Below are positions 44,400 to 55,257 of a stretch of DNA of 64,000 bases, in pieces (within the stretch, counting starts at the first letter, position 1; each line of letters begins with the position of its first letter). The stretch comes from Pseudocercospora fijiensis CIRAD86 (lineage: Eukaryota > Ascomycota > Dothideomycetes > Mycosphaerellales > Mycosphaerellaceae): positions 5,733,424-5,797,423 of the forward strand of contig NW_006921533.1 in assembly GCF_000340215.1 (NCBI RefSeq), written 5' to 3'. Under the pieces are notes generated by a model that saw only the letters and a list, made by a program, of their open reading frames with translations, ran no database searches and had not been told where the DNA came from. The translations under genes were made by a program, and so were the position numbers.

Positions 44400-46735
44400 A
44401 TAAAGACGACGAGAACAAGCGAGAGGTATTCGAATATACTATATAGTAGAACCTATATACGGATAAGTAGAAGGAAGCCTTACTAAGTAAGTGCTATCCG
44501 AGTAAGCTAAGCTACGAGTCGCCTTATAAGGCTATAGACTACTAGTTTAACGACTAGCGTAACAAGGCTAATAACCGACTTATATTTAGTCTTAAGAGCG
44601 CTACTATTATAGCCTCTACAAACAAGGTAAAGGCTAAACACTTCTACTATAGCTCTAGTATAATAGACCTCAATTTTAAGCGCGTATATACTATACTAGC
44701 TGTCTAGAATAGTTAAGGCAAGAAGGGCCTACGACTTAAGTTTAAACTCGCTATTATAGCTAAGCTAACCGCTATTGCTAAAGAGCCTGTAACTTAATAA
44801 CTACGGCGGACTTAATAGGCTTCTTAGAGGCTACGGAATATAGCGACTTAGTAATAGTTAGCTACCCTACTAGCTAAAGGGCGCTCGGAAGATAATAAAG
44901 TGACTCCTAACGATAATAATAGCGACCTAACTAGCTCTCTAACGGACCTACGACACGCCCTTACTTAGCGCTAGCCCTATAAGAATAGATACTGTCTAAA
45001 CAAGGGTAGATTGTGCTAGTTTAGTAGTCTAAATAGGGCAGAAGACTACTATAAGATCTATTTGGAAATAGCCGCTAGATAGGTTAAGGGGACTCGAGAG
45101 GCTAATTTAGCTAGAAGGCTAACAATCGACAACCCTAGAGCGGCACTAGTATTAAAGATATAGAAGCAACGAGACAAGCAGTTGTCTAATCTATTTAGAC
45201 AGTAAGGCAGTAGTAGTAGTAGTAGACGTACTATCGCACTAATAACGCTAACTCTAGTAGTAATCTACAACTATTATAGCTAGTCTAATAGTAGGGGTCG
45301 TAGAGGCGCTATTTCTAGTCTACCGGCTTCTAGTCTACTAGTTAGACTGCAATTAAGTCTAGTTAGCGGCTTAATCGCTTCCTATTAATCTTATACCGCC
45401 GATATAGAATTAATAGGCTTCTTTACCTAGTTACGTAAAGAGTTAACTAGTAGCTAGAGTAAGCGACATACCGATATAGCTAATATTAAGCGTATCTACG
45501 AGGAAGGCGACTTCTTACTTAAACAGCTTAGAAGGGTTAAATTGAGCGATTAGGTCCGCTATAGACTTAAGGAAGGCTAATACGCTCGATTTATCGCCGT
45601 AGTAGGGCGATATATTAACAAGGAAGTCCGTAAGCAGCGACTTAGTCGTATTAATAAGTCGGACGATAGCCTATTCGTTAGTTAGCTATAGAAGCGCTGT
45701 TTTAGTATAGAAGCGAGCTAGAAGCGAGGATTTCCGGGTATAAGTCGGCGGCTTAATAGCTAATATTTAGTTTAACTAATGTCGCTTCTTATTCTACTAA
45801 TACTACGTATTTCTGTATAGTATAAATTAGAGGAGCATTAGATAGATATAGTCTCGGCTCTCTATACTTATAGTAATAAAAAACAATGCGTTATAGTGTT
45901 ACGCTAGTGCCTAGTTAGAGTAGTTAAAATTAGCTTCTTAAGCGTAGACCCGCTAAGCTTAACCGCCGAGCAAAGCCGAGTAGAAGCCGAAATTTCGGTA
46001 GTCTCGGCGTAGAGAAAGCGGTAGAAGGTCGCAAATTCCCTAATATATTACTAATACTATATCTTTACTATACCTATATATTTTTTAAAACGGACAACGG
46101 GAGGTTATTTAGTATAGCTAATAGTGTTATTTCCTACCGAGGAGGGCATATAGACGTATTATTGTAGTAGTATAGTAATGCCCTATTAGTCGTTATAGAT
46201 TCCGGCTTTCTAAGCGGGTTCTCTCCGGACTGCTACTCGATTGCGATACGAATAGCGACCTACTAGCGGCACTAGTTTAAATAATCTCGAGGTAACACTA
46301 GCGATAGAAACGGCTTAGAATCTACCGGATTCTAGGCTCTTTAATCGCAATAGCTATCGGTAGCGCATTAGAAGTATATCGATTAGGTATCGCTATAGGT
46401 TTAACTAATTCTTTATAGGTTGCCGATAGTTAAGAAGAAGAGGACCTTATACGAGACGCTACTACTATATTACTAACTACTATATTACTGTTAGCTGTTA
46501 ATTTAAGAGGCTCGTTACTATAGCTAACATTGCTAGATCTATAGTATATAGAAGCAATAATAAAAGAGCAAGCTACTAATACTACGCGTACTATTATAGA
46601 TAAAATAAGGAAGGAGATAGACGAGTTAAGAAGCCGTATTGCTAAGCTAGAGATAATAGTTAGTATAAGTAAGACTATAAGGGAGTAACTACAAGGTCGA
46701 TATTAGCGATAACCTACTCGCTAGAACTACGATCT
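44400..46735 (+). pseudogene. Element Z, right part of an unidentified RIP-degraded ORF
   Basis: Continues the frame cut at 29848. Coherent stretches include REVFEYTIQQNLYTDKQKEA, KCYPSKLSYESPYKAIDYQF, RHALTQRQPYKNRYCLNK and EGDFLLKQLRRVKLSDQVRY. Near 46,570-46,700 a heptad-like helix appears (DKIRKEIDELRSRIAKLEII). It is Gln/Lys-rich with no recognised catalytic domain. It may include more than one ORF. Element type and ends are unknown. Confidence 0.4.
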
Positions 46736-47627
46736 TGCTATTGTTTAAGTATCTAGTTAGTTAATAGTATACCGTATAAATTTGCCGAAGTCTACGAAGC
46801 AATTAGCCTCGTTAATATACTTCTTAACCTATGCCTTAAGTACGTTAAATAACAACTTAATAGGGTTGAAGTCTAGCGAATACGGAGGTAGGTATCGTCG
46901 TATCGAAGGTAGATACCTACCGCCGCTACGATATCCTTTATACGCTAAGTACGGTAGATTAACGCGTTATTTATAACAATAAATATACTAGGCTCTATTT
47001 AAGGTAGTACTATACACCACAACTATGCCTCGAAGATTTCCGCGGTAATAGAACCTTAGTAGATAATAGTGCTATTAAGATAACTATTAACTAATATAGC
47101 TAGTAGGATACTCTATCGCTTTAACCTTACTACTAATACTTCTTTAAAAACAGGGCAGTTAACTAGACTGTATCTATATTTCCGCTATCTAGTACGCTCG
47201 TTAGAGGCGCTCTTATTAATATATACTACCTTATACGCCGGTATAGCTATTTGCCTTATCTTAAAGTTGTCTCGAAGGTCCTAGTTCTATTCCGCTACAA
47301 ACTATATCGCTTTCTTCCTCGTCTAGCTACGCCTCTTTAGTACTTGCGATACCGTCGACTAGCTAATAATAACGTCGTATTCGTCGTATAGATACTATAC
47401 TACCTCGTCTTAGTAGGTATATAGTCGGTTATTAAGGAATTCGAAGATACGCTATAGAAATAGGTAGATTAGTTAAACTACGACTATATACGCTAGGCGA
47501 TACGATACTACCTATATTCTTAAAGATTAGTAATAGCGACTGTAGACGACCTAACCTCGCAAGGTCTTTAATATAGAATATACTAAATAGGCGATAATTG
47601 TTATAGATCTTATCGATACTACGCCTA

Positions 47628-48612
47628 CGTTACGAAAACTTTTTTACCGATCGCGACGATCCTATCGACAGGATCGCTTAGGATCCTTAGGATCCTTAGG
47701 ATCCTTAGGATCGCACGTCAAAGATCTTGTCTAACAGGATCGCCGCGATCTAGAAATTCCGACCACTCGCGATCCTGTCCGACAGGATCCTCGCGATCGC
47801 GAATTTCGGGACGGCCCGTCCCGAAATTCGAGGGCAAGGAACGCAAAGGACGCGGGGCAAGTCAGAGCCCGACTGCTACTACTCCATATACTACTACTAC
47901 GAGGAGGTATTTCGGGGTATTACGTACTAATATAGGTCAAATTTAGCGGTTTCGCAGGTTTTTTTTATAAATAAATTTTTTTCGTTGAGGTTTCGTTAAA
48001 TGCAGCCGATATTTCGTTAAGGTTTCTTTCAAAAGCCGACGCTTAATAAGCAGAACTTTGAAAAAAAGTACACTCGAAACACTCGAGATTCTTTTCTAGA
48101 TTCTAGGATAATTACTAGGTATTAAGACTTCAAAATTTATAATACTCTTATTAGTAGGTAGAACTTTAAGTTCTATTTTTTAAATTTCTAAAAATAGTAA
48201 AGTATAACTTAGAAAAGCCAAAATACTATATTGCTTATTTCTGTTCCCTAGCTTTAGTTTCGTAGAAAAACTATAAATTTTATATTTTTTTAAAATAATA
48301 TACTAAAAATAGAGTACCTTTTTACTATATTACTAAGCTATAAACCTACTAGAAAAAAAGATAAATTAGAAGCAAAATGTCTAGAAAAGCGATTTTCTTT
48401 CCTTTATATCTTTTTATCTAGAAGGTTTACGGCTTAGTAATATATAACAAAAATGTTCTATTTTGAGTGTAGTATTAGGCAAAAGTCTAACTTTTATAAG
48501 TTACCTATTTATCGTTCTAGGATAGCTTAGGATCGCTCGGGATCGCTCGGGATCGCTCGCGATCGCTAGGATCGATAGGATCGTCGCGATCGGAAAAGAA
48601 GTTTTCGTAACG
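47628..48612. mobile_element. 985-bp non-autonomous inverted-repeat element with TA target duplication
   Basis: Inverted termini of 41 bp, both reading CGTTACGAAAACTT inward, differ at only two positions. They are flanked by TA on both sides (47626-47627, 48613-48614), as for Tc1/mariner/pogo transposons. There is no coding capacity. Just inside each end lie many GGATC-type motifs (aggatccttaggatcctt near 47,680-47,710; gggatcgctcgggatcgc near 48,535-48,565). The middle (about 47,940-48,480) is A/T-rich with homopolymer runs and keeps more CA/TG than the host element, suggesting a later arrival. The autonomous partner is not in the window. Confidence 0.82.
47800..47830. repeat. Perfect 15-bp hairpin with one-base centre inside the TA-flanked element
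   Basis: Arms CGAATTTCGGGACGG and CCGTCCCGAAATTCG are separated by a single C. A second palindrome just left pairs gatcctgtc with gacaggatc. Such structure could bind the transposase or extrude as a cruciform. Confidence 0.85.
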
Positions 48613-48790
48613 TAGCGATATTTAGTAGGTTAGAGATAGCGATATTAGACAACTCGCTCTCGTCGAATAGGCGTTTAATCTTATTAAGCTAATAGTCTAG
48701 TAACCGCGCTATTAACAATACCTTCGAGAGGTGTATACTATAGAAATAGCGACGACGAGGTATAGTATCATTTTGGAAGAGAAGTAGGAA

Positions 48791-49506
48791 ACCGCTAAGA
48801 AGCTAATTCTATACTAATTATAGTGCAGCTACACCACAGTAAATTCTATGGTCCTCCGAGCGCATGGCGCGACATATTGCATAGCGTAATAGAGCTACTG
48901 TAATCTCGAACTCTCTTCTCCGTTGCTCTCGACATTATTATTGAGGCTGTGAAGTGCGCCCGTATCCTCAGTCTTGCCCAGAGTGCCCACCAGATGACTC
49001 AAAGAACAACAATCCAAAAATACGTGGAGCAAGGACCATGTGAAATTTCACTCAAACCGATACAGCATAACGCATCCATCGTCTCGGATCTGCTTCGTTA
49101 TGTGGACAAGATGCCTTCTGAATGCACTCACTATAGAATACCACCGGATGCATTAATCTTTGAGCGCTGCGAGTTCCGCCAACCTTAAAGCACTCACTTT
49201 CCAGAATCGTGATGCTGAAATGGCATGATCGGCCAATCTACATGCGAATCAGGACGGCATTCATCCTTCGAGCTTCGTATCTGGGGCAGTGCAACACAAG
49301 GGAGACTCCTACCCAGGATCCAATTGTATGCATCAGGATTCAGCACGTGCCCAGACGACTCTTATACCTGAATATCGCACGCAATTGAAAGCATTGGAAA
49401 CGGCATTCTTTCGTTATCACACATTCATTCATTATCATCTCAACCCCAAGCACGTGAAATTTCTCCTCACCAAACGAAAGCAACACCTCAATCCCAAGCC
49501 CTCGCA
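48791..49506. other. Island border, no supportable gene
   Basis: RIP signature ends near 48,830. A 79-codon frame at 48,949 starts with a non-ATG codon and has no domain. The last 60 bases are C/A-rich, a plausible leader for the next gene. Confidence 0.5.
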
Positions 49507-50129
49507 ATGTCTCCCCAACAACCAAAATGGAAAAGAGGCTTGTTCATAACCAACTCAACCATCCAAATCCTCTTCGCAACTGTGATCCTCATCATGACAA
49601 TTCTGAACTTCGTCATCACCAGCTTTGGGAGCTATGCAACGACTTCTACATACGAATATATTCCCAACACATCGCGCTTCTACCTCGCAGGGTATACACA
49701 AAACCACACACATGCATACACTGCTACGAATAGAGCTAATAGTTGTACAGCGTAGAATTTGTCGTCTGCGTGATGAGCAGCATTGCCGTGGTTGCTCTCA
49801 CGAGCTGCGAAATCTGCCTCTTCAGGCAAAAGCATTTGACATCACTCTTGTACTTGGTGTCGAGTGTTGCCAAGCTCTACCTCTGGTTGGAGGCAGCGGT
49901 GGTTACGTTGCCATTCCCGCCGTGGACGGTGTGGACATTGACTGCGGGATGCGGTGCTTCGCTCATGGTGTCAGTGCCGACGTCTACGCTTTATTGAATG
50001 CTTGATGCTGACAATGTTGACAGGTTCTGGACGCTGATCCCTCTCATCTCCAGTGCTTCGATGTTCAAACGACTGAAGAGGGACCGAAAGACGGGGAGAT
50101 TCGAGTGCGAGCTTGGCCTGATTGGTTGA
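49507..50129 (+). CDS. Four-helix membrane protein, MARVEL-like (three exons)
   Basis: Exons 49507-49691, 49751-49969 and 50024-50129; introns of 59 and 54 nt (donors GTATAC and GTCAGT; second acceptor after a CTGAC branch point). The spliced frame is exactly 170 codons (169 residues). Hydrophobic segments lie at about residues 15-40, 62-86, 90-116 and 121-148, followed by a basic tail (KRLKRDRKTGR). The N terminus (MSPQQPKWKR) is short and basic. Without the second intron the frame would stop inside the fourth helix; splicing completes that helix and adds the basic tail, which supports it. Four-helix layout and size resemble MARVEL-domain membrane proteins, but no diagnostic motif was recognised. 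Function unknown. Confidence 0.65.
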
Positions 50130-50622
50130 CAGGACTCATAGTACATGGAGGAGTGAGATTGATGGAAATATGAGGACATACTGCATGCACACTGACTAGG
50201 TTCATTTGTGACGAATGCTAAAAATATCACGAATGACGACGAACTCCACCAGAACATCCTCCTTATAGTATTCTCAAACTCCCGTCAATGAAACCGAGCG
50301 TCGCCCTTCTTTTCAAAGCCTTGCAAGCACCGCAGGCTCGACAGTCACATTCATGTTTTAGCCCCGAAAGAACGCTTGTTGAAGCGTCCTGGAAAGACAC
50401 TGTCAGGTACACCGATAAGATCATTCACAGTGGTAGCAGGGGTCTCATCGTTCGCGTTCTCCAGACCGACTTGAGGACGAGCCATGTTGCTGTTCCCGTC
50501 GATACTATCATCGATATGTGATGAATATCACCATACCTCTCCACATCCGCAGTATTCAAACTCGTATTTTTGACATCATTTGAAGTTGTGGTATATGCCA
50601 AAAAAAACTTCAAAAACAGAGT
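50130..50622. other. Intergenic, nothing confident
   Basis: A 77-codon plus frame at 50,288 (MKPSVALLFKALQAPQ) has no domain and is probably chance. Confidence 0.45.
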
Positions 50623-50711
50623 TCTCCCGACGCGGGATCGAACCGCGGGCCTCAAGATGCTCTGAGTACGTCCGTTACAGTCTTGCGCTCTTCCAGCTGA
50701 GCTATCGAGAG
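50623..50711 (-). tRNA. tRNA-Tyr (anticodon GTA), with intron
   Basis: 89 nt on the minus strand. Acceptor stem CTCTCGA pairs with TCGGGAG (one G-T pair), discriminator A. The D arm reads TAGCTCAGCTGGAAGAGC (A box). Anticodon stem CAAGA/TCTTG, loop CTGTAA with GTA anticodon, interrupted after position 37 by an intron of about 16 nt (from cggacgtactcag). T arm CGCGG-TTCGATC-CCGCG (B box). Eukaryotic tRNA-Tyr genes usually carry such an intron. Confidence 0.95.
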
Positions 50712-51104
50712 ATTTCGGCGACTGAGTCGACCGGATAGCTGATTGGTTGAATTGCGAGAAGTATATTACAGATATAGAGCTAAACAAACGTACCCTGTCG
50801 ATCGTTGAGCAGCGGTAGGTTCTACCAGGCGATGAACGAGAACCTTAATGTTCACTCCGTTAAATTCAACTTCACTCTAGCTGCTTCTCGAGGAGCTGAG
50901 CTGTCTCAACATCATTATGCTTCCGAGCGCAGTAGATCATTGCCTTTCGGAACATCTGATTGATCTTTGGGGCGTGGATTAATATCCCTCTGCTTCGTCT
51001 CAGGTCAGCGTATTTCTTATTCTTCGAGTTGTGCATGGGCAGCATTTAGAAGCACTGGAACAGCATTATCTCCGCGCCACCTTGATGCCATTCACCCGCA
51101 TAGC
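50712..51104. other. Intergenic, 5' flank of tRNA-Tyr and of the transcription-factor-like gene
   Basis: No gene seen. The open frame of the next gene extends back to an ATG at 50967, which is a possible alternative start. Confidence 0.5.
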
Positions 51105-52725
51105 ATGGACGGCACACTGTCCATAGTCGCTCAGTATGGGCGGAATCCATTCGGTCCTATGGTCGACGACTGCTGTCCTAGCAAAGACTCGCAAGCAAGA
51201 GGCGAGCCTCTGATCGACATTGGAAGCGATGCGCTCTCGAGAGTCAAGAGCGCCGACACACAGGCCTGGCGCATCTACGTTCCTGGTGAGAAAGGCGCAA
51301 AACACCTCAAAAAGCCAGAGCCCAGGCGAAACACGAAGCAACGAAACCGCAGTGTACGATCTTCTGCCAGCCCCATAATCGTCAGTGCGCCACCAACATC
51401 ACAAACAGCTCTCATTGCCTCACGCCTCGCTCATGCTATCACAGCGATCAACTCCGAATTTTCCTGGATTGCGGTCGGTCCCAGTTTGATTGGCAAAGAC
51501 AAGGTCTTTGACATTGCTGCACTCGCATGCAGCCAGGCTTGCGAGTATTATCTACAAAAAAGCTCTGGCGTCAATGACGAAGCGCTGCACCGTGCTGCCC
51601 TTGACAATTACGATCTTGCTGTTTCGCGTCTGCGGATAAAGCTAGGCAGCAACACTTCCCGGAAGGACGGCCTTGACTTTGCAGCAGCCACCTCAGGTGC
51701 ACTGTCGACTGCTGCGTCCATGATTCGAGTGCATGACCATAGGAACAAGACTATTGATGGCGAAGAGGGCTACATCCACTACGATGCGCTATCCAGATAC
51801 TTGGTTGTAGATGCTGCGATGACTCGCGCTCCAAGCGCCATACACAGGGCCATCTTTCATGACATCATTCGATACAAATACTTCCGGGCCTGTTCTTTGG
51901 GGACGCTTGATAGTGCACCTGAGTTTCCACGCAAGTATCAAGCTTACTGGGACTTGATGTCACCATACAGCTTCGGGACCAGGACCGAGTACTGGGGCAG
52001 GCTGCAGTCGTCATGCCAGAAGATTGATGCCAGACTTCCAGATCTGATTCAGTACGTGCAAAAGCTGAGGCAAGGCAGCGATGTGTCTTCGTTCGAAGTT
52101 ATCGGCCTTTCCCAGCATCTCTTAACATTACAAGATAGAGCGGCGGAAGACGTAGCGAAAGCTATCGGCAAAGTCGTTGACACCCAGGATGATTGTTCGA
52201 TCCTGCCCAAGGCTTTTGACTTCACGGGATGTTGCCATTGGCCATTCTTGGTACACTACTGGGTAAGTCTAGTATGTTCAAGGCATGCACTATGTCCGAG
52301 CCACTTGCTAACTTTGCACCTTTCGCTCTTTGTAGGCGCTACTTCTCACCATTACTCACCTGTCTTTGGAAGAGCATCGGATGCTCAACTGCCTTTCTGA
52401 CCAGCAGGTGCGGGTCCTTACATACAATCGAGATCGCATAGCCAAGAACATTCTCATGAGCATACCACATGCAATGAAGGGTGGGGTGTTTTCGAGATTA
52501 CAGCCATTCCATGCACTGGTGGTAGTATGGGCAGCTGATCCACAAATTGAAGGTCTGCAGACCGACAACTTGAGAGAATGGATCCTAGACACTTTGAGAA
52601 ATGGCATTGGCGTCGGCTTCGCACAAGGATGGACTGCTGCTGATCTCAAGCAGAGAGCTGGACTTTTCGCAATGACTCCTACTGGACTTGATGATATTTG
52701 GTGCTGCAAGCAACTGCGCAGATGA
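51105..52725 (+). CDS. Fungal transcription-factor-like protein lacking a visible Zn2Cys6 cluster
   Basis: Exon 1 51105-52262, intron 52263-52335 (GTAAGT, branch GCTAAC, acceptor TTTGTAG), exon 2 52336-52725; 515 residues. The start MDGTLSIVAQYGRNPFGP is chosen because upstream residues look non-coding; the frame is open to ATG 50967. A basic segment (about 68-87, KKPEPRRNTKQRNRSVR) could be a nuclear signal. The remainder is helical and resembles the regulatory region of fungal-specific transcription factors of the short type: HRAIFHDIIRYKYFRACSLG, AYWDLMSPYSFGTRTEYWG, and C-terminal ALVVVWAADPQIEGLQTDNL. No CxxC zinc cluster was seen, so DNA binding is not shown. It may regulate through partners or have lost a 5' exon. 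Confidence 0.55.
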
Positions 52726-52831
52726 AAATCGAGTTGACGTCGTGCTCGCACCACGCCTCACACTCCAAGTCTGGGAAATAGCTTCAAGCCAATTTTCTCG
52801 CAAATCTTCGGCCTTGAAGTCATCCTGTCGT

Positions 52832-53200
52832 TCAAGCTAGACCATGAAGCTTCCACTTGGCGCATTCGGACAATCTGTGCCGAACAACTGAAGCTTGGTC
52901 CTCCGCATCGCCTCTAAGCAATTGCATCAAAGCTTTGATCCGCATCGGAGAGCTCGACAGCGCGGTATCGAAGCAGAAAGTTCGTGCCTCGGCTAGAACA
53001 TCCTCAGTACTCCTACCCGCATTCGTTGGAGGTGGAGCGTTCACCATCAGCCTCGCAGGTCTATCGATGATGTATGGCAGATCGCCACCAGAATGACTGA
53101 GGATAATCTTGCAATTCGGAGCGTGGTCTCGGAGCATGTTGGTCCTTCCCATCTCATGAGGATAGTCATGCGCTGCTTGCGGCAAGAGCTTATTGACCAA
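52832..53200 (-). pseudogene. Amidohydrolase (ACMSD/gamma-resorcylate decarboxylase-like) fragment
   Basis: The minus strand decodes to AHDYPHEMGRTNMLRDHAPN, CKIILSHSGGDLPYIIDRPA and ARTFCFDTALSSSPMRIKAL, which are the central and C-terminal blocks of the amidohydrolase-2 family: metal-site His in the LSHSGG block, FYFDLALS block. A few residues are missing in the GRTxxNML part, the N-terminal barrel is absent, and after ALMQLL the expected FGSDFPY block is missing and the frame runs into unrelated sequence. Only about a third of a normal protein (usually about 330 residues) remains. Composition is not RIP-like, so decay was by deletion and frameshift. Confidence 0.65.
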
Positions 53201-53299
53201 GTGTGTTGCATGCGTGAAACGTGTTTACAGTGCAGTCCGTGGTTCACATCACATCATCAAAACGGAGACAGCGGTTCTCGACCCCATTGATTCCCTTTC

Positions 53300-54764
53300 C
53301 TATCGATAACTGGTGTGAACACCAGGCATCACAGATCTTGAAGAGCTCTCTCTGATATATCCTGGTCGATGTTGTTCCATGCTATACTGCTCATCTTCAA
53401 CCGCGGTTCTTTGTGAGATGTCCTGAAGCCTGAGCGCTTGGCGTTCAGATTCCATGTCGTTCACGTCCTGTTCCAGTTTGCCCAGAGACCTTTCCATGCC
53501 AATCGCGAATCTAATCTTACTGATATACGGAGGCAAAGGGTCTTGGCCGGATCGGTCTTCCTTTCCTATCAAAGCATCCAGAGTCGCATCACGTGAAACG
53601 CGAATGGTTGTCGAGAATTTGTTGCTGTATGATGTGCCCGTGGTAACCAAACTCACGAGACCAATCGCAACCGTTGCGAGAGTGGCCACTGTAGCAGCAC
53701 CGTATGCCAACCACAGCTTGGTCCAATTATAAGAGTATGTGTTGTGATATTCAATCACAGTCATGTCGTATAGAGAGCCCGTCAAAACAGCCTGTAATGC
53801 TTCCATAAAACCAAAATATGATCTGTATTCAGGGTCAGACAAGGCCAAGACATTGGGCCACGGCACAAAGGCTGATGTCGTCGAGTTCGTCGTGATGGAA
53901 TTTTGTAGCGTATGCTCATCGATAGTGACTTTCTGAACGCCATTCGCGAACTCAAAGGTGACGCCATAAGTCGCATTGTAGAGCGAGCCATTATCTACGA
54001 TCCAATTATTATCATTCTGGTACGCAATGAATAGTGCAGCCGGATTTGTTTCGTTGAGACCCGCGTATATCGTTCGAGGGAGGTCGCCATCGTCGGTTAG
54101 ACGGAGTGAGGAGCTCCTGCTGTAGTTGTAGCCAATGCTATCGCTTACAAGGGGCACCACTGCGGTAGCGTTTGGCGCCCAGGCAATGTAATAGTATTTA
54201 TCGAATCCCTGCTGATTCGCACCTGCCGACGAAAGATTCGAGATAATGCCCTCTTGGTCGAAAGCGTCGTCACATTTCATTGCAGGCCCGAAGAAGTCCA
54301 GCGAGTATGATGAATTGACGCGAGGCGCCTTGAACGAGGATATCTGTCCCTGATATGCCACAGACATAATGCTTCGCTTGAGCTGGCTCGTCGCTCCGCT
54401 CCAGCTGCCGGTAGGACCAGTTGGCGCCGAATTGGCCATATTACCGCTGAACAGTCCCACCGAGCTCGAGGAGAAAGCACCGGCATTGGTATAATTCGGA
54501 AGCAGGAATACATGCGGCTGTTGAAGTGTAAAGGATGTTCAGAAGCTGGTAGATGGCTCCAAGTTGACCCGCAAGACTGTCGATCGTAGATAGTGGCAAG
54601 GCCTTGTGCAGTGTTCGCCAGAAGATTTGCCAATAGGTAGAAGAAATCGCGACAACGAACGCCGCTCGGACGAGAAGTGTAAATGCTGTCCCGATTGCGG
54701 TGTTGATCTGCTGGGTATAGCGGACTGTATCGACCCGACGGCCATCCAAGGGTTGATAGAAGTA
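53300..54764 (-). CDS. Multi-pass fungal membrane protein, probably broken
   Basis: Two coding pieces in different frames. The upstream piece begins after an acceptor-like CTATAG at 54,765 and reads YFYQPLDGRRVDTVRYTQQ then NTAIGTAFTLLVRAAFVVA, resembling the conserved membrane entry of a family of fungal integral membrane proteins, down to about 54,510. The main frame (53300-54460, 386 codons from MGLFSGNM) has an Asn-glycosylation-rich outer region (NATAV, NYS, NET, NAT, NST), a membrane helix LWLAYGAATVATLATVAIGL and a hydrophilic tail with coiled-coil-like LGKLEQDVNDMESERQALRL. No intron joining the two frames was found (the only GT-AG pair keeps the wrong phase), and no first exon with an ATG and first helices is visible. 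Either a frameshifted relic or a gene with unusual splicing. Confidence 0.5.
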
Positions 54765-55257
54765 CTATAGAAGTAAGATCCAATGTGGCGCGTCTAAGGC
54801 CTTAATGGACCAACGCGGCCTATGAAATGGTGGTACAGGCTGGGGGCGAGGCTTGGTGTCAGCCCAAACAGCTGCACAGCCTAGCGCGCACTGATGACTG
54901 TGCTCATCTTCTTGTGAAAGAGCTTCTGGAAGTGGAAGGTGTGCGCGGGATTGTAATGCTGGTGCTCGTGCTGCTCTCAGTCAGTGAAGAAGGCCAGTTC
55001 AGATCTGTCTGAGAGAATATGTGCTTGATTCTTGATGTACCTCTCCGTGGCGATGAGTTGAAGCTGCACGTGGGGATCTCACGAAAAGGAGAGCAGGAGG
55101 AGGTATCTCGGCCATAGACCGGGGAAGATTCGGAGCAGGAAATTCAGGCATGAAATCAGGCCATACCGCTAAACCGCTTTTAGATTTTCGCGACGACCTC
55201 CAGATCACAAGTTGACAACCAGCGTCAACCACAATTTCTTGCCATATATCACCAGCG
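54765..55257. other. Divergent intergenic region
   Basis: No confident exon. It should contain the first exon of the membrane-protein gene if that gene is intact, and the promoter of the CMS1-like gene. Confidence 0.45.

Larger units (their letters stand above)
46745..48790 (-). pseudogene. Tc1/mariner (DDE_3) transposase relic, split by an inverted-repeat element
   Basis: Minus strand. The part from 47,625 down to 46,745 reads SQSTVSQVLKRRSQTRKKAI (winged-helix end), SASNERTRQRKYRYSLVN, IIYQGSITAEIFEAQLW, the second Asp region IVINNALIYRTQRIKDIV (family MDNASIH) and YLPPYSLDFNPIKLLFNVLK. The order is that of fungal Tc1 transposases. A one-base frame change separates the last two blocks near 46,890. 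The N-terminal part (NKIKRLFDESELSNIAI, near 48,660) lies beyond a 985-bp insertion and is still in register with the remainder when that insertion is removed. Stops and the Asp-to-Asn change make it inactive. Confidence 0.75.

Noticed and set aside
46782..46976. 64-codon plus-strand open frame
   Set aside because: Antisense shadow of the Tc1 transposase YLPPYS block on the minus strand.
47655..47715. GGATC repeats considered as a CRISPR-like or telomere-like array
   Set aside because: Units are 10-11 bp without spacers and lie inside the ends of an inverted-repeat transposon.
48949..49188. 79-codon plus-strand open frame
   Set aside because: Needs a non-ATG start, no domain, no splice context.
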